The notes under the pieces were generated by a model that did no database searches, was not told the DNA's origin, and saw only the letters and a program-made list of their open reading frames with translations. 64,000 nt of DNA from Scalesia atractyloides. Taxonomy: Eukaryota; Streptophyta; Magnoliopsida; Asterales; Asteraceae. Shown piece by piece: positions 21,613 to 32,920 of this stretch (position 1 is the first letter of the stretch; every line of letters begins with the position of its first letter). The position numbers were made by a program, and so were the translations under genes. Location of the stretch: positions 66,820,157 to 66,884,156 of the forward strand of contig CAMTDV010000028.1 of assembly GCA_947069175.1 (NCBI GenBank), written 5' to 3'.

Positions 21613-22188
21613 TCATTGGTCAGCGTAACTTTTTTGTCGATCCCGTGCTGCTGCCATGCGGTTTCTGATTTGCACAATATTTTCAGTAGCCTCAAGTATC
21701 AACTCAGGACCTGTGAGTTGACTGTCACCGACTTCTGCGCAACAGACCAGTGATCTACATTTGCGACCGTACAATGCTTCAAACGGTGCTGCCTGAATAC
21801 TCGTATGGTAACTGTTGTTATACGAGAATTCCACTAAAGGCAGATGGATTTCCCAACTGTTCCCGAAGTCTACCACGCATACCCTAAGCATGTCCTCCAA
21901 GATCTGAATGGTCCTTTCACTTTGACCATCCGTCTGAGGGTGGTAAGCTGTGCTCATATCTAAGCATGTACCCAACGCTTTCTGAAGTGACCGCCAAAAG
22001 TTGAACGTGAAACGAGCATCTCTGTCTGAAATGATGGACGTTGGCACCCCGTGCCGCGAAACTACTTCCTTAATGTAGATGCGAGTCAACTTATCCATCT
22101 TATCTGTTTTTTTGGTCGCTAGGAAGTGTGCAGACTTAGTTAGACGATCCATGATCACCCAGATGGTATCGCAACCACCGGAGTTCAC
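21613..22188 (-). pseudogene. Element B integrase core
   Basis: Contains the second and third catalytic residues of the D,D-35-E core (SDRDARFTFNFW and DGQSERTIQ) and the ALYGRKCRS motif. It is shifted by a small indel at about 22188 from the preceding frame, which carries the first aspartate (MDFITELP). The lesion at the junction disables the polyprotein. Confidence 0.9.
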
Positions 22189-23528
22189 GGGAGTTCAGTG
22201 ATAAAGTCCATCGAGATCTGATCCCATTTCCACACTGGGATCTCAGGTTGTTGAAGTAGCCCTGATGGCTTCTGGTATTCCACCTTGACTTTCGCACAAG
22301 TCAAACACTTGCTCACGTAGGTGGCTATATCCGCTTTCATGTTGGGCCACCAGTACGCGGCTTTAAGATCTTGATACATCTTATCCGAACCAGGATGGCC
22401 AGAGTATCGGGATTTGTGAGCTTCGTCCATAACTAGCTTTCTGAGGTTTCCGTAGAAAGGTACCCATATACGGTTCATGAAATACTGGGTACCATTGGGT
22501 TTCACTTCCCAATCGCGTTCCATCTTTCCCGCAGATTCGGCCTTGATGTTCCCTTCCTTAACTGCTTCTAGCTGCGCGTCGCGTATCTGTTCGGGTAACC
22601 TAGAATGAATTGTCAACTGTAGTGCTCGTACCCGACAAGGTTTCAAGTGCTCCTTCCGACTGAGGGCATCAACTACCACGTTAGCTTTACCCGGGTGATA
22701 TCGAATGGCATATTCATAATTGTTCAGGAGTTCGACCCAGCGACGCTGTCGCATGTTCAACTCCTTCTGGTCAAAAATATGTTGGAGGCTCTTGTGATCC
22801 GTGTAGATTGTGCACCTTGTTCCATATAGGTAGTGTCTCCAAATCTTAAGTGCAAACACAACTGCTCCCAATTCCAAGTCATGTGTCGTGTAGTTCTTCT
22901 CGTGGACCTTCAACTGTCGGGATGCATACGCGATGACCTTATCACGTTGCATGAGCACACATCCCAATCCCTGAATGGAAGTGTCACAATATACCACAAA
23001 ATCATCTGTCCCCTCTGGGAAGGACAAAATGGGCGCACTGCAAAGCTTCTGCTTCAGTAATTGAAATGCTGCTTCCTGTTTGTCACCCCAAGCATACTTG
23101 GTGCCCTTCTGAGTGAGAGCGGTAAGCGGTTGTGCGATCTTGGAAAATCCCTCGATGAAACGTCTGTAGTAACCAGCCAAACCCAAAAATTGGCGGATCT
23201 CTTTCGGTGTCCTGGGTGCTTCCCAGTTCTTGATAGCATCGATCTTGGCGGGATCAATGTGTATACCCTTTTCATTCACGATATGCCCGAGGAACTGAAC
23301 TTCCCGAATCCAGAAATCACACTTCGAAAACTTGGCATATAGTTTCTCCTGTTGAAGTAGTTCCAGCAATAACCGCAGATGCTCGTCATGTTCTTCTTCA
23401 CCCTTAGAGTAGATGAGTATATCATCGATGAACACGATGACAAACTTGTCGAGATACGGCTTACACACGCGGTTCATGAGATCCATGAACACCACGGGTG
23501 CATTGGTGAGACCGAAGGGCATGGCCAA
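22185..23528 (-). pseudogene. Element B RT-RNase H-integrase N-terminus
   Basis: The longest pol frame in the window (447 codons). In order: the end of RT with active-site FIDDILIYSKG; the connection; RNase H with a YCDTS catalytic region and TDHKSLQHIF; ALSRKEH; the integrase zinc domain (HKSRYSGHPG and CLTCAKVK); and the first catalytic aspartate (MDFITELP). The open frame stops there through a frameshift, and the N-terminal half of RT lies in other frames upstream, so this is a piece of a dead polyprotein. Confidence 0.9.
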
Positions 23529-23966
23529 GAACTCGTAATGGCCATACCGAGTGCGAAATGCCGTCTTGGAGATATCCTCCTCCCTGACGCGTAGCTGGTG
23601 ATAACCAGACCGTAGATCAATCTTGGAGTAGTAGCTTGACCCCTGAAGCTAGTCGAAAAGATCGTCGATGCGAGGTAATGGGTATCGGTTCTTGACAGTA
23701 ACCTTATTGAGTTCCCTGTAGTCGATGCACATGCGGAAGGTCCCGTCCTTCTTCTTGACAAAGAGGACCGGAGCTCCCTATGGCGGAGTACTGGGTCGGA
23801 TAAATCCTTTTTCCAACAATTCTTGAAGTTGGGTAGACAGCTCTTGCAGCTCCGCTGGAGCTAAGCGGTACGGGGCCTTGGCGATAGGAGTCGCATGGCT
23901 CGCCAATTCTATTTCAAACTCTACTTGTCGATGTGGTGGAAGACCGGGTAACTCCTCTGGAAACAC
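23529..23966 (-). pseudogene. Element B RT N-terminal fragments
   Basis: Frame 23966-23778 carries the linker and RT start (ELPGLPPHRQVEFEIEL, KAPYRLAPAELQEL, GFIRPSTPP). A stop at about 23775 and a second at about 23650 break the fingers region that follows. Confidence 0.8.
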
Positions 23967-24125
23967 ATCGGGAAAGTCACGGACTATGGGGATATCTTCA
24001 ATCCGCTTCTCGTCCTTAGACTATTCGGTGACCAGTGCGAGCAAAGCAAAAGAGTTCTTCTTCCGAAGATACTTCTAAGCTTGCATGTAAGAGATGATGT
24101 TCGTGACGACGCCTGCCTTCTCACC

Positions 24126-24488
24126 TCACACCATCAAAACTTCATCGTTAGAGAGCGAAATACGGATAGCTTTCTCGAAACAGAGAACTTTAGCTCGGAC
24201 GTCGGATAGCCAGTCCATTCCGGCTACCACATCAAAACTACCCAGAGTAGTTGTCATCAGATCAGTGGTAAGGGTGTGACCCGCGAGTTTAAGTTGACAG
24301 CCGGTCACTAGATGAGTCACATCCACAGATTTACCATCGGCTAGTTCTATGACGTAAGGGGTCTCTAGGGGTTTAGGTGTGAGATTTAGGTTCTTCCTAA
24401 AAGACTCAGATATAAAACTCTTATCCGCACCCGTATCAAAAAGTACAATAGCAAAATGATCGTTAAGTGGAAACTTACCGGTGACCAC
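24126..24488 (-). pseudogene. Element B aspartic protease
   Basis: A retropepsin-type domain with the catalytic triplet in LFDTGADKSFI and the later GMDWLSDVRAKVLCFEKAI. It would release mature Gag and Pol proteins. It ends with a stop at 24126, after which the link to RT is also broken. Confidence 0.85.
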
Positions 24489-25529
24489 ATTCGAGTCATT
24501 CCGGGCCTCCCCACGGCCTAGCGTGAATGCACGTCCCTTGGCACCTCCTGTGCCACCATTTCCATTGTTGCCATTGTTGTTATTGTTGTTGTTGTTATTC
24601 CCACCATTGTTGTTGCGAATTTGCGGGCAGTATCGCTTGAAATGGGCAGTGCTACCGCACTGATAGCATCCCCGGTTATTACCCTGGTGCTTGTTCTGAT
24701 TCTGTCGTCACATAATCTCCCCGTGACAATCCTTTGCCGTGTGTCCTGCTTTGCCACATCGTTGGCAGCGATTTCCGGTGCAAGGGCCGTGATGATGGAG
24801 GTTACAACGATTACATTGCGGCTTTGGACCCGCATAGCCGCTCGAGTTCTGGGTGTTATTGGCAGACTGATTGTTGCGATCCTGATTGTTGTTGAAGTTG
24901 TTGGACCGCTTCTGGTTTCCTTGTTGTGGCTGGGCTGATGAAGACTGCCGAGCAGGTGAGTCTTCAAATTTCCTTTTGTTGTCAGGGACAATTTCAGTTG
25001 CACCCCTAGGTGGTAACTTCCTTTGCTCCACCGCCTTATCGGTGAGTTTATGCGCCAGCCTAATCGCTTGTTGCTCCGTCGTAGGGTTACTAGACATTAC
25101 CATGCCCTGGATCTCAGGGACCAGACCCCCAATATAAAACTTAAGTCGTTTAACGATGGTGTTAGCCAAATCGGGACAAAGGAACACCAGATCATGATGT
25201 CTTGCCGTGTATGCTTCAACTTCTGACCGACCATCTTGTGGTTCCATAACGCTTGTTCCAATTGCTGAACTCTGTCCCGTGGACAGTATTCCTCCTAGAT
25301 TAGAGCTTTGAACTCGGTCCAGGCCATTGCATTCGCCGCAGCAAGTCCACGCGTTTGGACTTATGCGTGCCACCAGGTCAATGCCCCATCTTCCAACGTC
25401 GAGGCAGCATACTTGACCTTATTAGCTTCGAGGCAATTGCACATTTCGAAAACCGATTCAGACTTTTCGACCCAACGGACCAGTCCTATGGTCCTTCAAC
25501 TCCTGTGAACTTGCTCGGTTTCGCATCCA
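24489..25529 (-). pseudogene. Element B gag, C-terminal part
   Basis: Frame 25373-24708 holds the second half of the gag domain (LKFYIGGLVPEIQGMV), an Asn/Gln-rich linker, and a CX2CX4HX4C knuckle (CQRCGKAGHTAKDC). A Gly/Asn-rich stretch continues in another frame to about 24518. At 25480-25529 the reading frame shows AKPSKFTG followed by a frameshift. The N-terminal part lies beyond TR-GAG at 33993-34209. Confidence 0.8.
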
Positions 25530-25723
25530 GGAACTGTAACATCCGTCAAAAACCGGGTTAACCAAACCCGCTTCGCTTATTAACCGAACATCCAGTTAAA
25601 AATTTCGTTGCGTATTTAATGCTCAAATTAATTTTATACGATACATAATTAATAAATATATTAGAATTTAAAATTTATAATTGAAAATTTATTAAAAATA
25701 ATGAAATAAAAATAAAATGCTGA

Positions 25724-25803
25724 TGCCGGGTTTCGAACCCGGGTCAGCCGGTGAATCATCAAAGACTTAACACACACACATTCCACCACTCCGCCACTTG
25801 TGT
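25724..25803 (-). other. tRNA-like module M1, LTR A2
   Basis: Minus strand has A-box TGGCGGAGTGG and a perfect T-arm CCGGG/CCCGG around TTCGAAA. No acceptor stem forms. Confidence 0.7.
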
Positions 25804-26066
25804 TACTTGTTGATTTATTGAAACAATTAATACATATAATAAAACTGGAAATCAAATCCAGTCAACAGCGCGCCAAAATCCGCAGACGCCCAAAAATCCG
25901 ACGATTTCGCCAATTATCGACGGTTACTTTTGAATTAACGTACGTATTAAAGTCGCCATCGGTTATAACCGATGTCCAGTTCCGCGACATCAGTCATAAC
26001 AGCCGGAGAAACGGCTGACCAACGAATCAAGACAGAAATCGGACCCAATTCATCGATATTCTTTCC

Positions 26067-26074
26067 TATAAATA
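26067..26074 (+). promoter_or_regulatory. Likely TATA box, LTR A2
   Basis: CCTATAAATACACACCC has the form of a plant TATA box. The same sequence is at 31911-31918 in the 3' LTR. It places U3 upstream and the tRNA-like array in the transcribed part. Confidence 0.65.
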
Positions 26075-26659
26075 CACACCCTAGCCTCTGGTAATCTTTT
26101 CGCTCAAAATCGCACCGATTCTCGAATCAATTTCACTCGCCGGAACTTTCCGGTCATCCCCGGACTTTCGCCGGAAAACCGAGACTCACATCAACACGGT
26201 AAATACCTTGACTTTTTCTATTTCAATCCATTGTGAGACCATTACTAACATCAATCCATCACCCAGAATCAATCCCAGACGACGTTGCCTGATATTCTGT
26301 ACTCGCCGGAAAGTCGCTGGAATTTCCAACTCACGCTGTTAATCGGTATGATCAACTAAACCTCCTGTTAATCCTTGTTTAGTAACTCAATTTCATATCT
26401 AATCAATCAAAACTGTTAATTGATCCGAACAGAGGGAGTTCACAAAACAGAGCCGACGAATCCTTGCCAGAGTTCTGAGAAAGACACCTGCTCGGTACAT
26501 TCTTTCCCCAAACCCTCTCTGTTCAATACCTTCCAATTGCTTATAATATTCGTTAATCAAATTAAACAAGAAACAGTTGGTTAACCGTTGTCTGTGTTTT
26601 GAACGAAGAAGATGAGTTCGAACTAGTGTATAAGATTAATTAAAATCAGGATAATAAAC

Positions 26660-27077
26660 GGGTTAGACACACAGTCCAGCGGTGGACTGTGTGCAAACAA
26701 TAAACACACGTCTCGAGTTCGATCCCTGACCCAACCTCACTCTCTTGAATAAAAATGCTCTTTTTGAAACCGAACCGGGATAACTCACTGTAAGATGTTA
26801 AGTATAATAAAAATTAGAATATTAACCAGGTTAGACACACAGTCCAGCGGTGGACTGTGTGCCAAACTAAACCACAGGTCCCGGGTTCGAGACCTATTGA
26901 GATCACCGGTTCGATACAATTAAATCCTTTTTAAATAAATAATTTTCGGATTAACTTAAATAGTGTATATAAATATAATTAAAAACGGAAATATTTCGGG
27001 TTAGACACATAGCTTAGTTGGTAGAGCTGCGTGCACGCGTACGGGAGGTCACCGGTTCGAATTTCACTCAGTGCAAC
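26660..27077 (+). repeat. Three tRNA-like modules, LTR A2
   Basis: Modules at 26660-26729, 26829-26900 and 26999-27077, spaced about 170 bp. The first two have perfect 11-bp stems CACACAGTCCA/TGGACTGTGTG. The third is the tRNA-Lys-like form. In the second, CAGGTC before the B box pairs only partly with the mutated downstream arm. Confidence 0.85.
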
Positions 27078-27095
27078 AATATAACCGACCGAACC

Positions 27096-27150
27096 GGTCA
27101 ACGGTCAACAGTCATGGTCAACGGTCAACGGTCAAAGTCAAAAAGTCAAC
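27096..27150 (-). promoter_or_regulatory. W-box cluster, LTR A2
   Basis: Seven TTGAC(C/T) words on the minus strand (GGTCAAC-type on plus) within 55 bp, directly after the third module. A matching cluster is at about 32939-32996 in the 3' LTR. Confidence 0.55.
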
Positions 27151-28036
27151 ACTTTTTTTATTATTTTTATTTATTTATTTAATTTAAAAATCAATTAAAA
27201 ATACTTAAAAATAAACGTTTTTAATGTTAGAAAATAGCCTTAAACTCACAAAAATATATCCAAAAATCCTATTAAAATTGATTAATAAAATCCGCTTATT
27301 TACCGAACCGTTATGTTATTATCTAGGTTAGTTTCTCTCGTGGTTAATCAAAATTCGTGCGCATTCATCACCAATCCAAGAAACGCAACCACTGTGAGTG
27401 AATTCTTACAAATTCCCCTTTTTATTCATGTTTTGGGGTGTATCATGTGTCGCTTAAACTAATTCGCTTATTCAAACTTGTGCTATACCATATTATGATC
27501 CAAACTTAGAATGTAAATATTGTTTTGTTGTGATGTATTACATATTGTCAAGTTGTATGCAAATTATTTGTTAGGCCCATCAGTTTCTCGTGGGAGACGA
27601 GTTGAACAACGCGTGCCTCAAAACAATCAATTGTTGTATGTGTGTGAAATATTTAATATTATGTGTATTGTGAATAAATTTACATCTACATTTACTCATA
27701 TGTGGTTATGCACTTTATTTTATAATCAATTCAATAAACTTGTTTAAATGTTTTTCATAGGATTCACTCGCCAACTTTTTGTTGATCCAAAAACCATTTT
27801 TTACACATGATACAGGTGAACAGGATGAAGCAAGGAAAAATAGGGAAAGTGCCTTAGAAGAAAAATAATGAAGGATAGAAAGATGTATAGAACATGTTGT
27901 ACTAGTATGATTTGATTGTATGATCTTCTTTAAAATTGTAATAATAAATATGAAACGTTATAATAAATGTCATGAGCTTTGATGAAAACCCAATCATGCC
28001 CTGATCACCTTTTCCGCTGCGGGTCGGGGTGTGACA

Positions 28037-28051
28037 GATTAGTATCAGAGC
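28037..28051 (+). promoter_or_regulatory. Primer binding site, TR-GAG
   Basis: GATTAGTATCAGAGC after the LTR matches the tRNA-Met site with one change (TGG to TAG). Confidence 0.85.
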
Positions 28052-28880
28052 TTTTGACTATAGGGATATAGGATAGGTTATTAGACCCTTAGGGCCTATA
28101 TTATAGTTGATTAGATTTTAATTGTTTATGTGGTTACATGCAAACTCATGATGTTTATTTCTTTCATATTTATTACATACACAAATGCATGCAAACACTT
28201 CCAATATTACATTTTGTGATACATAGTGAATTATACTTACAGTCAAACATACATAATTACATACACATTCATCATACATATTTCCATGTTCATATATTCA
28301 AATCATCTTCATACTTCCGTTATTCAAGATTTTGTCGCATTTTTCATTTTTCAAATCTCATCAAAGTGAGTTCTGCGACGGGCATGTAGTAACTGCAAGG
28401 GTACAAGTACCGGTAGTCGGAACGTCTTGTCTAGGTTGGCATTCGTATAAATCCAATATAACGGACCAGTTTGCCTACCTGGGGACTAACGATGAGAGTA
28501 CGAAGGACCTATTAGGCCAAAGCATGCCACACCAAACGTCGTTCGAACTAACCCCACTTTGAGGTGTCACCGTGTCCACACGTGGATACATTCCGAATAT
28601 CATACGATACATACATATTTCTCGATTTTCTCCGGGTTTTAGTGTACGTAACCAGGCTAACACATGCGAACCATATGAAAAACCCGGTAATCATGGGGCC
28701 CACATGATTACGAAGGTGAAGTATGGCGGCATGCAAGGCCCAATTACGAGCAAAACCCAAGACATCCTATGGATGTAGTAGATTTATTATTCTATATTTA
28801 TTTTATGAATGTTCATTCCTAAATACGACACATGATCCCTAAAACATCCAACTCATACTCTTGATATGTATTCCTTGTAG
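28052..28880 (+). other. TR-GAG leader
   Basis: No long frame. It contains the conserved leader stretch around gagtacgaaggacctattag (about 28496) and a pair of words at about 28750 (caagacatcctatggatgta) shared with C2 and element A. Probably holds packaging signals shared by the family (inference). Confidence 0.6.
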
Positions 28881-30215
28881 ATGTCTTCTAATTCCGCTCG
28901 TAGGAAGATGAGAGCAGGAAAAGCCCGCGAGCGCATGGCTGCCCAAATCGCTCAACAAATGGCTGCCGTAATACCCAACATTATAGTTCAAGTCCAACAA
29001 GCCCTTACCGCTAATCCCGTCAATCAAGAAGATCAAAACATTGTCAATCCTTCCCCAATTACCACCAAATGCACCTTCAAGCATTTCAAATCCTGCGACC
29101 CCCCAAAATACGAAGGGACTGAAGGTGTCACCGCTCTTCTCCATTGGTTTGAAGAAATGGAAAACACTTTTCTAAATTACGATTGCCCTGATGATCGCAA
29201 AGTGCGATATGCTACTGGTCATTTACTTGGAATAGAACTTACATGGTGGAATACAGAGAAGGCCAAACGAGGTGTTGAAGATGCTATGACTTTGACTTGG
29301 GAAGAGTTGAAGGATATCATGACAAGACGGTTTTGCCCAAGAAGCGAAATCAAGAAATTGGAGGATGAGTTCTATTCTTTGAAACAAAAGGAAGGCGACC
29401 ACATCACATACAACAAGAGATTTCTCGAGTTAAATCAAATGGTTCCCAACTTGTTCACTCCTCTTTACCGTTTGATCGAACACTACATTCGAGGTCTTCC
29501 TTCAAAAATTCAAGACTCTGTAATAAGTACCACACCTGCAACTTTGGAAGCAGCAATGGAGTTAGCTACAAAGCTCACCGAGAACCGCATATGGAATAAA
29601 GACTTCAAGGAGGAGAAGAAGAAGGATAAAGCGTCAACTGAAACCTCAAACTCCACCCAAACCGAATCCCCTTCTCAACCCATTTCTAAGAGAAAACGAG
29701 ATGGGCAACTTTTCGCTGTCACCCAATGTAATCAACCAGCCTCACAAGCCGTACCCCTCCGAGCTATCACAATCACTCAAGTAGCACCCAACTCAACTTA
29801 CCCAAATAAGAAACCTTACCTTGGACCTCACCCTCAATGTAACACCTGTTTTTATCACCATCCATCTACCTTACCTTGTCGACTATGTGCGAATTGTGGA
29901 CGCTATGGTCATTTGAGCAAGGTTTGCCACACCCCTCAAAACCAAACCACACCCCCTACTCAAAACATGATCCAAACATATAAACAACCCCAATACCCCA
30001 TGTTCCCATATGTTCGAGCTTGTTTGAATTGTGGCGACCCTACCCACTTTAGAAACACGTGCCCTCGATTGGTTAACATCATAAACGCTCAAGCTCAAGC
30101 AAACCCAGTTAACCAAGCAAATCAAGAAAACCCAACCACTAGGCCGCCAGCAAGAGGAAGAATTTTCAACATCAACGCCAATCCCGTTGAAGATAATGAC
30201 GAACCACCCAACTAG
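28881..30215 (+). CDS. Intact Gag of TR-GAG
   Basis: A 444-residue open frame, the only uninterrupted Ty3-gypsy gag in the window. Residues about 70-230 are the retrotransposon gag domain (FKSCDPPKYEGTEGV, LTWWNTEKAK, MTRRFCPRSEIKKLEDEF, LIEHYIRGLPSKIQDSV). Near residue 340 is CRLCANCGRYGHLSKVC and near 380 CLNCGDPTHFRNTC, two zinc knuckles for RNA binding. It ends FNINANPVEDNDEPPN, just where relatives run on into protease, so pol was cut away cleanly after Gag. Start is the ATG after ttccttgtag. Gag would assemble particles; intactness suggests selection or recent activity. Confidence 0.92.
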   Translation: MSSNSARRKMRAGKARERMAAQIAQQMAAVIPNIIVQVQQALTANPVNQEDQNIVNPSPITTKCTFKHFKSCDPPKYEGTEGVTALLHWFEEMENTFLNYDCPDDRKVRYATGHLLGIELTWWNTEKAKRGVEDAMTLTWEELKDIMTRRFCPRSEIKKLEDEFYSLKQKEGDHITYNKRFLELNQMVPNLFTPLYRLIEHYIRGLPSKIQDSVISTTPATLEAAMELATKLTENRIWNKDFKEEKKKDKASTETSNSTQTESPSQPISKRKRDGQLFAVTQCNQPASQAVPLRAITITQVAPNSTYPNKKPYLGPHPQCNTCFYHHPSTLPCRLCANCGRYGHLSKVCHTPQNQTTPPTQNMIQTYKQPQYPMFPYVRACLNCGDPTHFRNTCPRLVNIINAQAQANPVNQANQENPTTRPPARGRIFNINANPVEDNDEPPN

Positions 30216-31361
30216 TCTCCTTCACCAAAAATCAAGATTCAACTCCTACCGCTTCGTTTTTATGTTTTTCTTTATGTTATCTCAATTTTCACGTGTCTCA
30301 ATTATAAATGAGAAATTTATCCAAGGATCTTAATGCGAATTACTATTTTAGTTTTGTTTTATACTCATTGATTTAACATTCATATCATCATACTTCACGA
30401 CGTATCTAAGTCTCATCATTTAAAGAAGTTGGGTTGTGTCTCACTTCTACATAGACTAACCTCTCCATCATAACAAACGAGAGAGGTACTGTCATCATTC
30501 AAACATGTATACTATCAGAATTATGACTCAAGCTTTGGGTGATTGTGTTTGTTTATGTTTTAGAGTCACATAGAACTAATCATAAGTTACGGATAAAGCC
30601 AATGAAAATTTGACAAGAATATGGTGGATACGCCGTTGGTACTTCCTATATATAAGTATTCTTGCCAAAGGATCAGAGGCATTGTCAGGTGGTTATGAGA
30701 AGTTCCATGTAGGATTTAGTAATGTCTAGGTTGAAGTTTGTTTTATACTCACTGATTTAGCATTCATATCATCTCATCCTTTAAAGAAATTGGATTGTGT
30801 TCTATTTCTACATAGACTAACCTCTCCATCATAACAAACGAGAGAGGTACTGTCACCATTCAAGCATGTATACTATCAGAATTAGGACTCAGGCTTTGGT
30901 TGTTGTGTTTGTTTATGTTCTAGAGTCATATCATAGAACCAATCATGACTTACTGATAAAACCAATGAAAATTTGACAAGAATATGGTGGATACGCCGCT
31001 GGTACTTCCTATATATAAGTATTCTTGCCAAAGGATCAGAGGCATTGTCAGGCGGTTATGAGAGGTTCCATGTAGGTTTTAGTAGTAAAAGTTTTGTTTT
31101 AGGATATAACCTTATCTTTCCAAACATATCAAAACTCTTGCGCATGAAATCATACTTAGTGAATCAACTCTGTTTATCAATATTGTTATCGTAGGCATTA
31201 AAAAGCGATTCCTATAGCAGGGTACTCAACCCTTACAAGGAACGTTACCGCCTCAAACAAAATTTAAACTCTTACTCCCTTCTAAGTATGCAATTGTCAA
31301 AGTAAAACACCATCCTTCTGAGTCAAACATGCCACTACTTAAATTTCGGGACTAAATTTCT
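30216..31361 (+). repeat. TR-GAG 3' non-coding region with tandem duplication
   Basis: About 1.15 kb without coding. Two diverged copies of a roughly 385-bp unit start at about 30360 and 30745 (both include cataacaaacgagagaggta and gaatatggtggatacgccg). Some relics near 31230-31310 may be leftover integrase C-terminal or 3' sequence, but I could not assign them. Confidence 0.7.
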
Positions 31362-31376
31362 AAAAGTAGGGGATAC
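31362..31376 (+). promoter_or_regulatory. Polypurine tract, TR-GAG
   Basis: AAAAGTAGGGGATAC directly before the 3' LTR start, preceded by the family word AAATTTCGGGACTAAATTT. Confidence 0.85.
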
Positions 31377-31564
31377 TGTAACATCCGTAAAAAACCGGGT
31401 TAACCAAACCCGCTTCGCTTATTAACCGAACATCCAGTTAAAAATTTCATTGCGTATTTAATGCTCAAATTAATTTTATACGATACATAATTAATAAATA
31501 TATTAGAATTTAAAATTTATAATTGAAAATTTATCAAAAATAATGAAATAAAAATAAAATGCTG

Positions 31565-31648
31565 ATGCCGGGTTTCGAACCCGGGTCAGCCGGTGAATCA
31601 TCAAAGACTTAACACACACACACACATTCCACCACTCCGCCACTTGTG
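31565..31648 (-). other. tRNA-like module M1, LTR A3
   Basis: As in A2, with two extra CA dinucleotides between the T-arm and A box; boxes A and B unchanged. Confidence 0.7.
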
Positions 31649-32504
31649 TTACTTGTTGATTTATTGAAACAATTAATACATATAATAAAACTGGAAATCA
31701 AATCCAGTCAACAGCGCGCCCAAATCCGCAGACGCCGGAAAATCCGACGATTTCGCCAATTATCGACGGTTACTTTTGACTTAACGTACGTATTAACGTC
31801 GCCATCGGTTATAACCGATGTCCAGTTCCGCGACATCAGTCATAACCGCCGAAGAACGGCTGACCAACGAATCAAGACAGAATCAGACACAATTCATCGA
31901 TATTCTTTCCTATAAATACACACCCTAGCCTCTTGTAATCTTTTCGCTCAAAATCGCACCGATTCTCGAATCAATTTCACTCGCCGGAACTTTCCTGTCA
32001 TCACCGGACTTTCGCCGGAAAACCTAGACTCACATCAACACGGTAAATACCTCGACTTTTTCTGTTTCAATCCATTGTTAGACCATTACTAACATCAATC
32101 CATCACCCAGAATCAATCCCAGACGACGTTGCCGGATATTCTGTACTCGCCGGAAAGTCGCTGGAATTTCCGAACTCACGCTGTTAATCGGTATGATTAA
32201 CTAAACCTCCTGTTAATCATTGTTTACTAACTCAATTTCATATCTAATCAATCAATACTGTTAATTGATCCGAACAGAGGGAGTTCACAAAAAAGAGCCG
32301 ACGAATACTTGCCGGAGTTCTGAGAAAGACACCTGCTCGGTACATTCTTTCCCCAAACCCTCTCTGTTCAATACCTTCCAATTGCTTATTATATTCGTTA
32401 ATTGAATTAAACAAGAAACAGTTGGTTAACCGTTGTCTGTGTTTTGAACGAAGAAGATGAGTTCGAACTAGTGTATAAGATTAATTAAAATCAGGATAAT
32501 AAAC

Positions 32505-32920
32505 GGGTTAGACACACAGTCCATCAGTGGACTGTGTGCAAACAATAAACACACGTCTCGAGTTTGATCCCTAACCCAACCTCACTCTCTTGAATAAAAA
32601 TGCTCTTTTTGAAACTGAACCGGGATAACTCACTGTAAGATGTTAAGTATAATAAAAATCAGAATATTAACCAGGTTAGACACATAGTCCAGCGGTGGAC
32701 TGTGTGCCAAACTAAACCACAGGTCCCGGGTTCGAGACCTGTTGAGATCACCGGTTCCATACAATTAAATCCTTTTAAAATAAATGATTTTCGGATTAAC
32801 TTATATAGTGTATAAATATAATTAAAAAACAGAAATATTTCGGGTTAGACACGTAGCTCAGTTGGTAGAGCTGCGTGCACGCGTACGGGAGGTCACCGGT
32901 TCGAATCTCACTCAGTGCAA
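32505..32920 (+). repeat. Three tRNA-like modules, LTR A3
   Basis: Modules at 32505, 32673 and 32842. The first has a changed loop (TCAG) but a perfect stem. The second has CACATAGTCCA, where the changed base still pairs as T-G. Confidence 0.85.

Larger units (their letters stand above)
25535..28036 (+). mobile_element. 5' LTR of TR-GAG (A2)
   Basis: TGTAACATCC...GGGTGTGACA. TATAAATA at 26067-26074. Module M1 lies upstream in U3. Downstream are repeated CGCCGGAA words, possible small introns at 26199-26278 and 26346-26432, then the three-module array and W boxes. One copy of the CCCATCAGTTTCTCGTGGG repeat is at about 27570. Confidence 0.92.

Noticed and set aside
28138..28389. Leader ORFs in TR-GAG, C1, C2 and A
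   Set aside because: Reading frames differ among copies and none is conserved as protein, although the DNA is.
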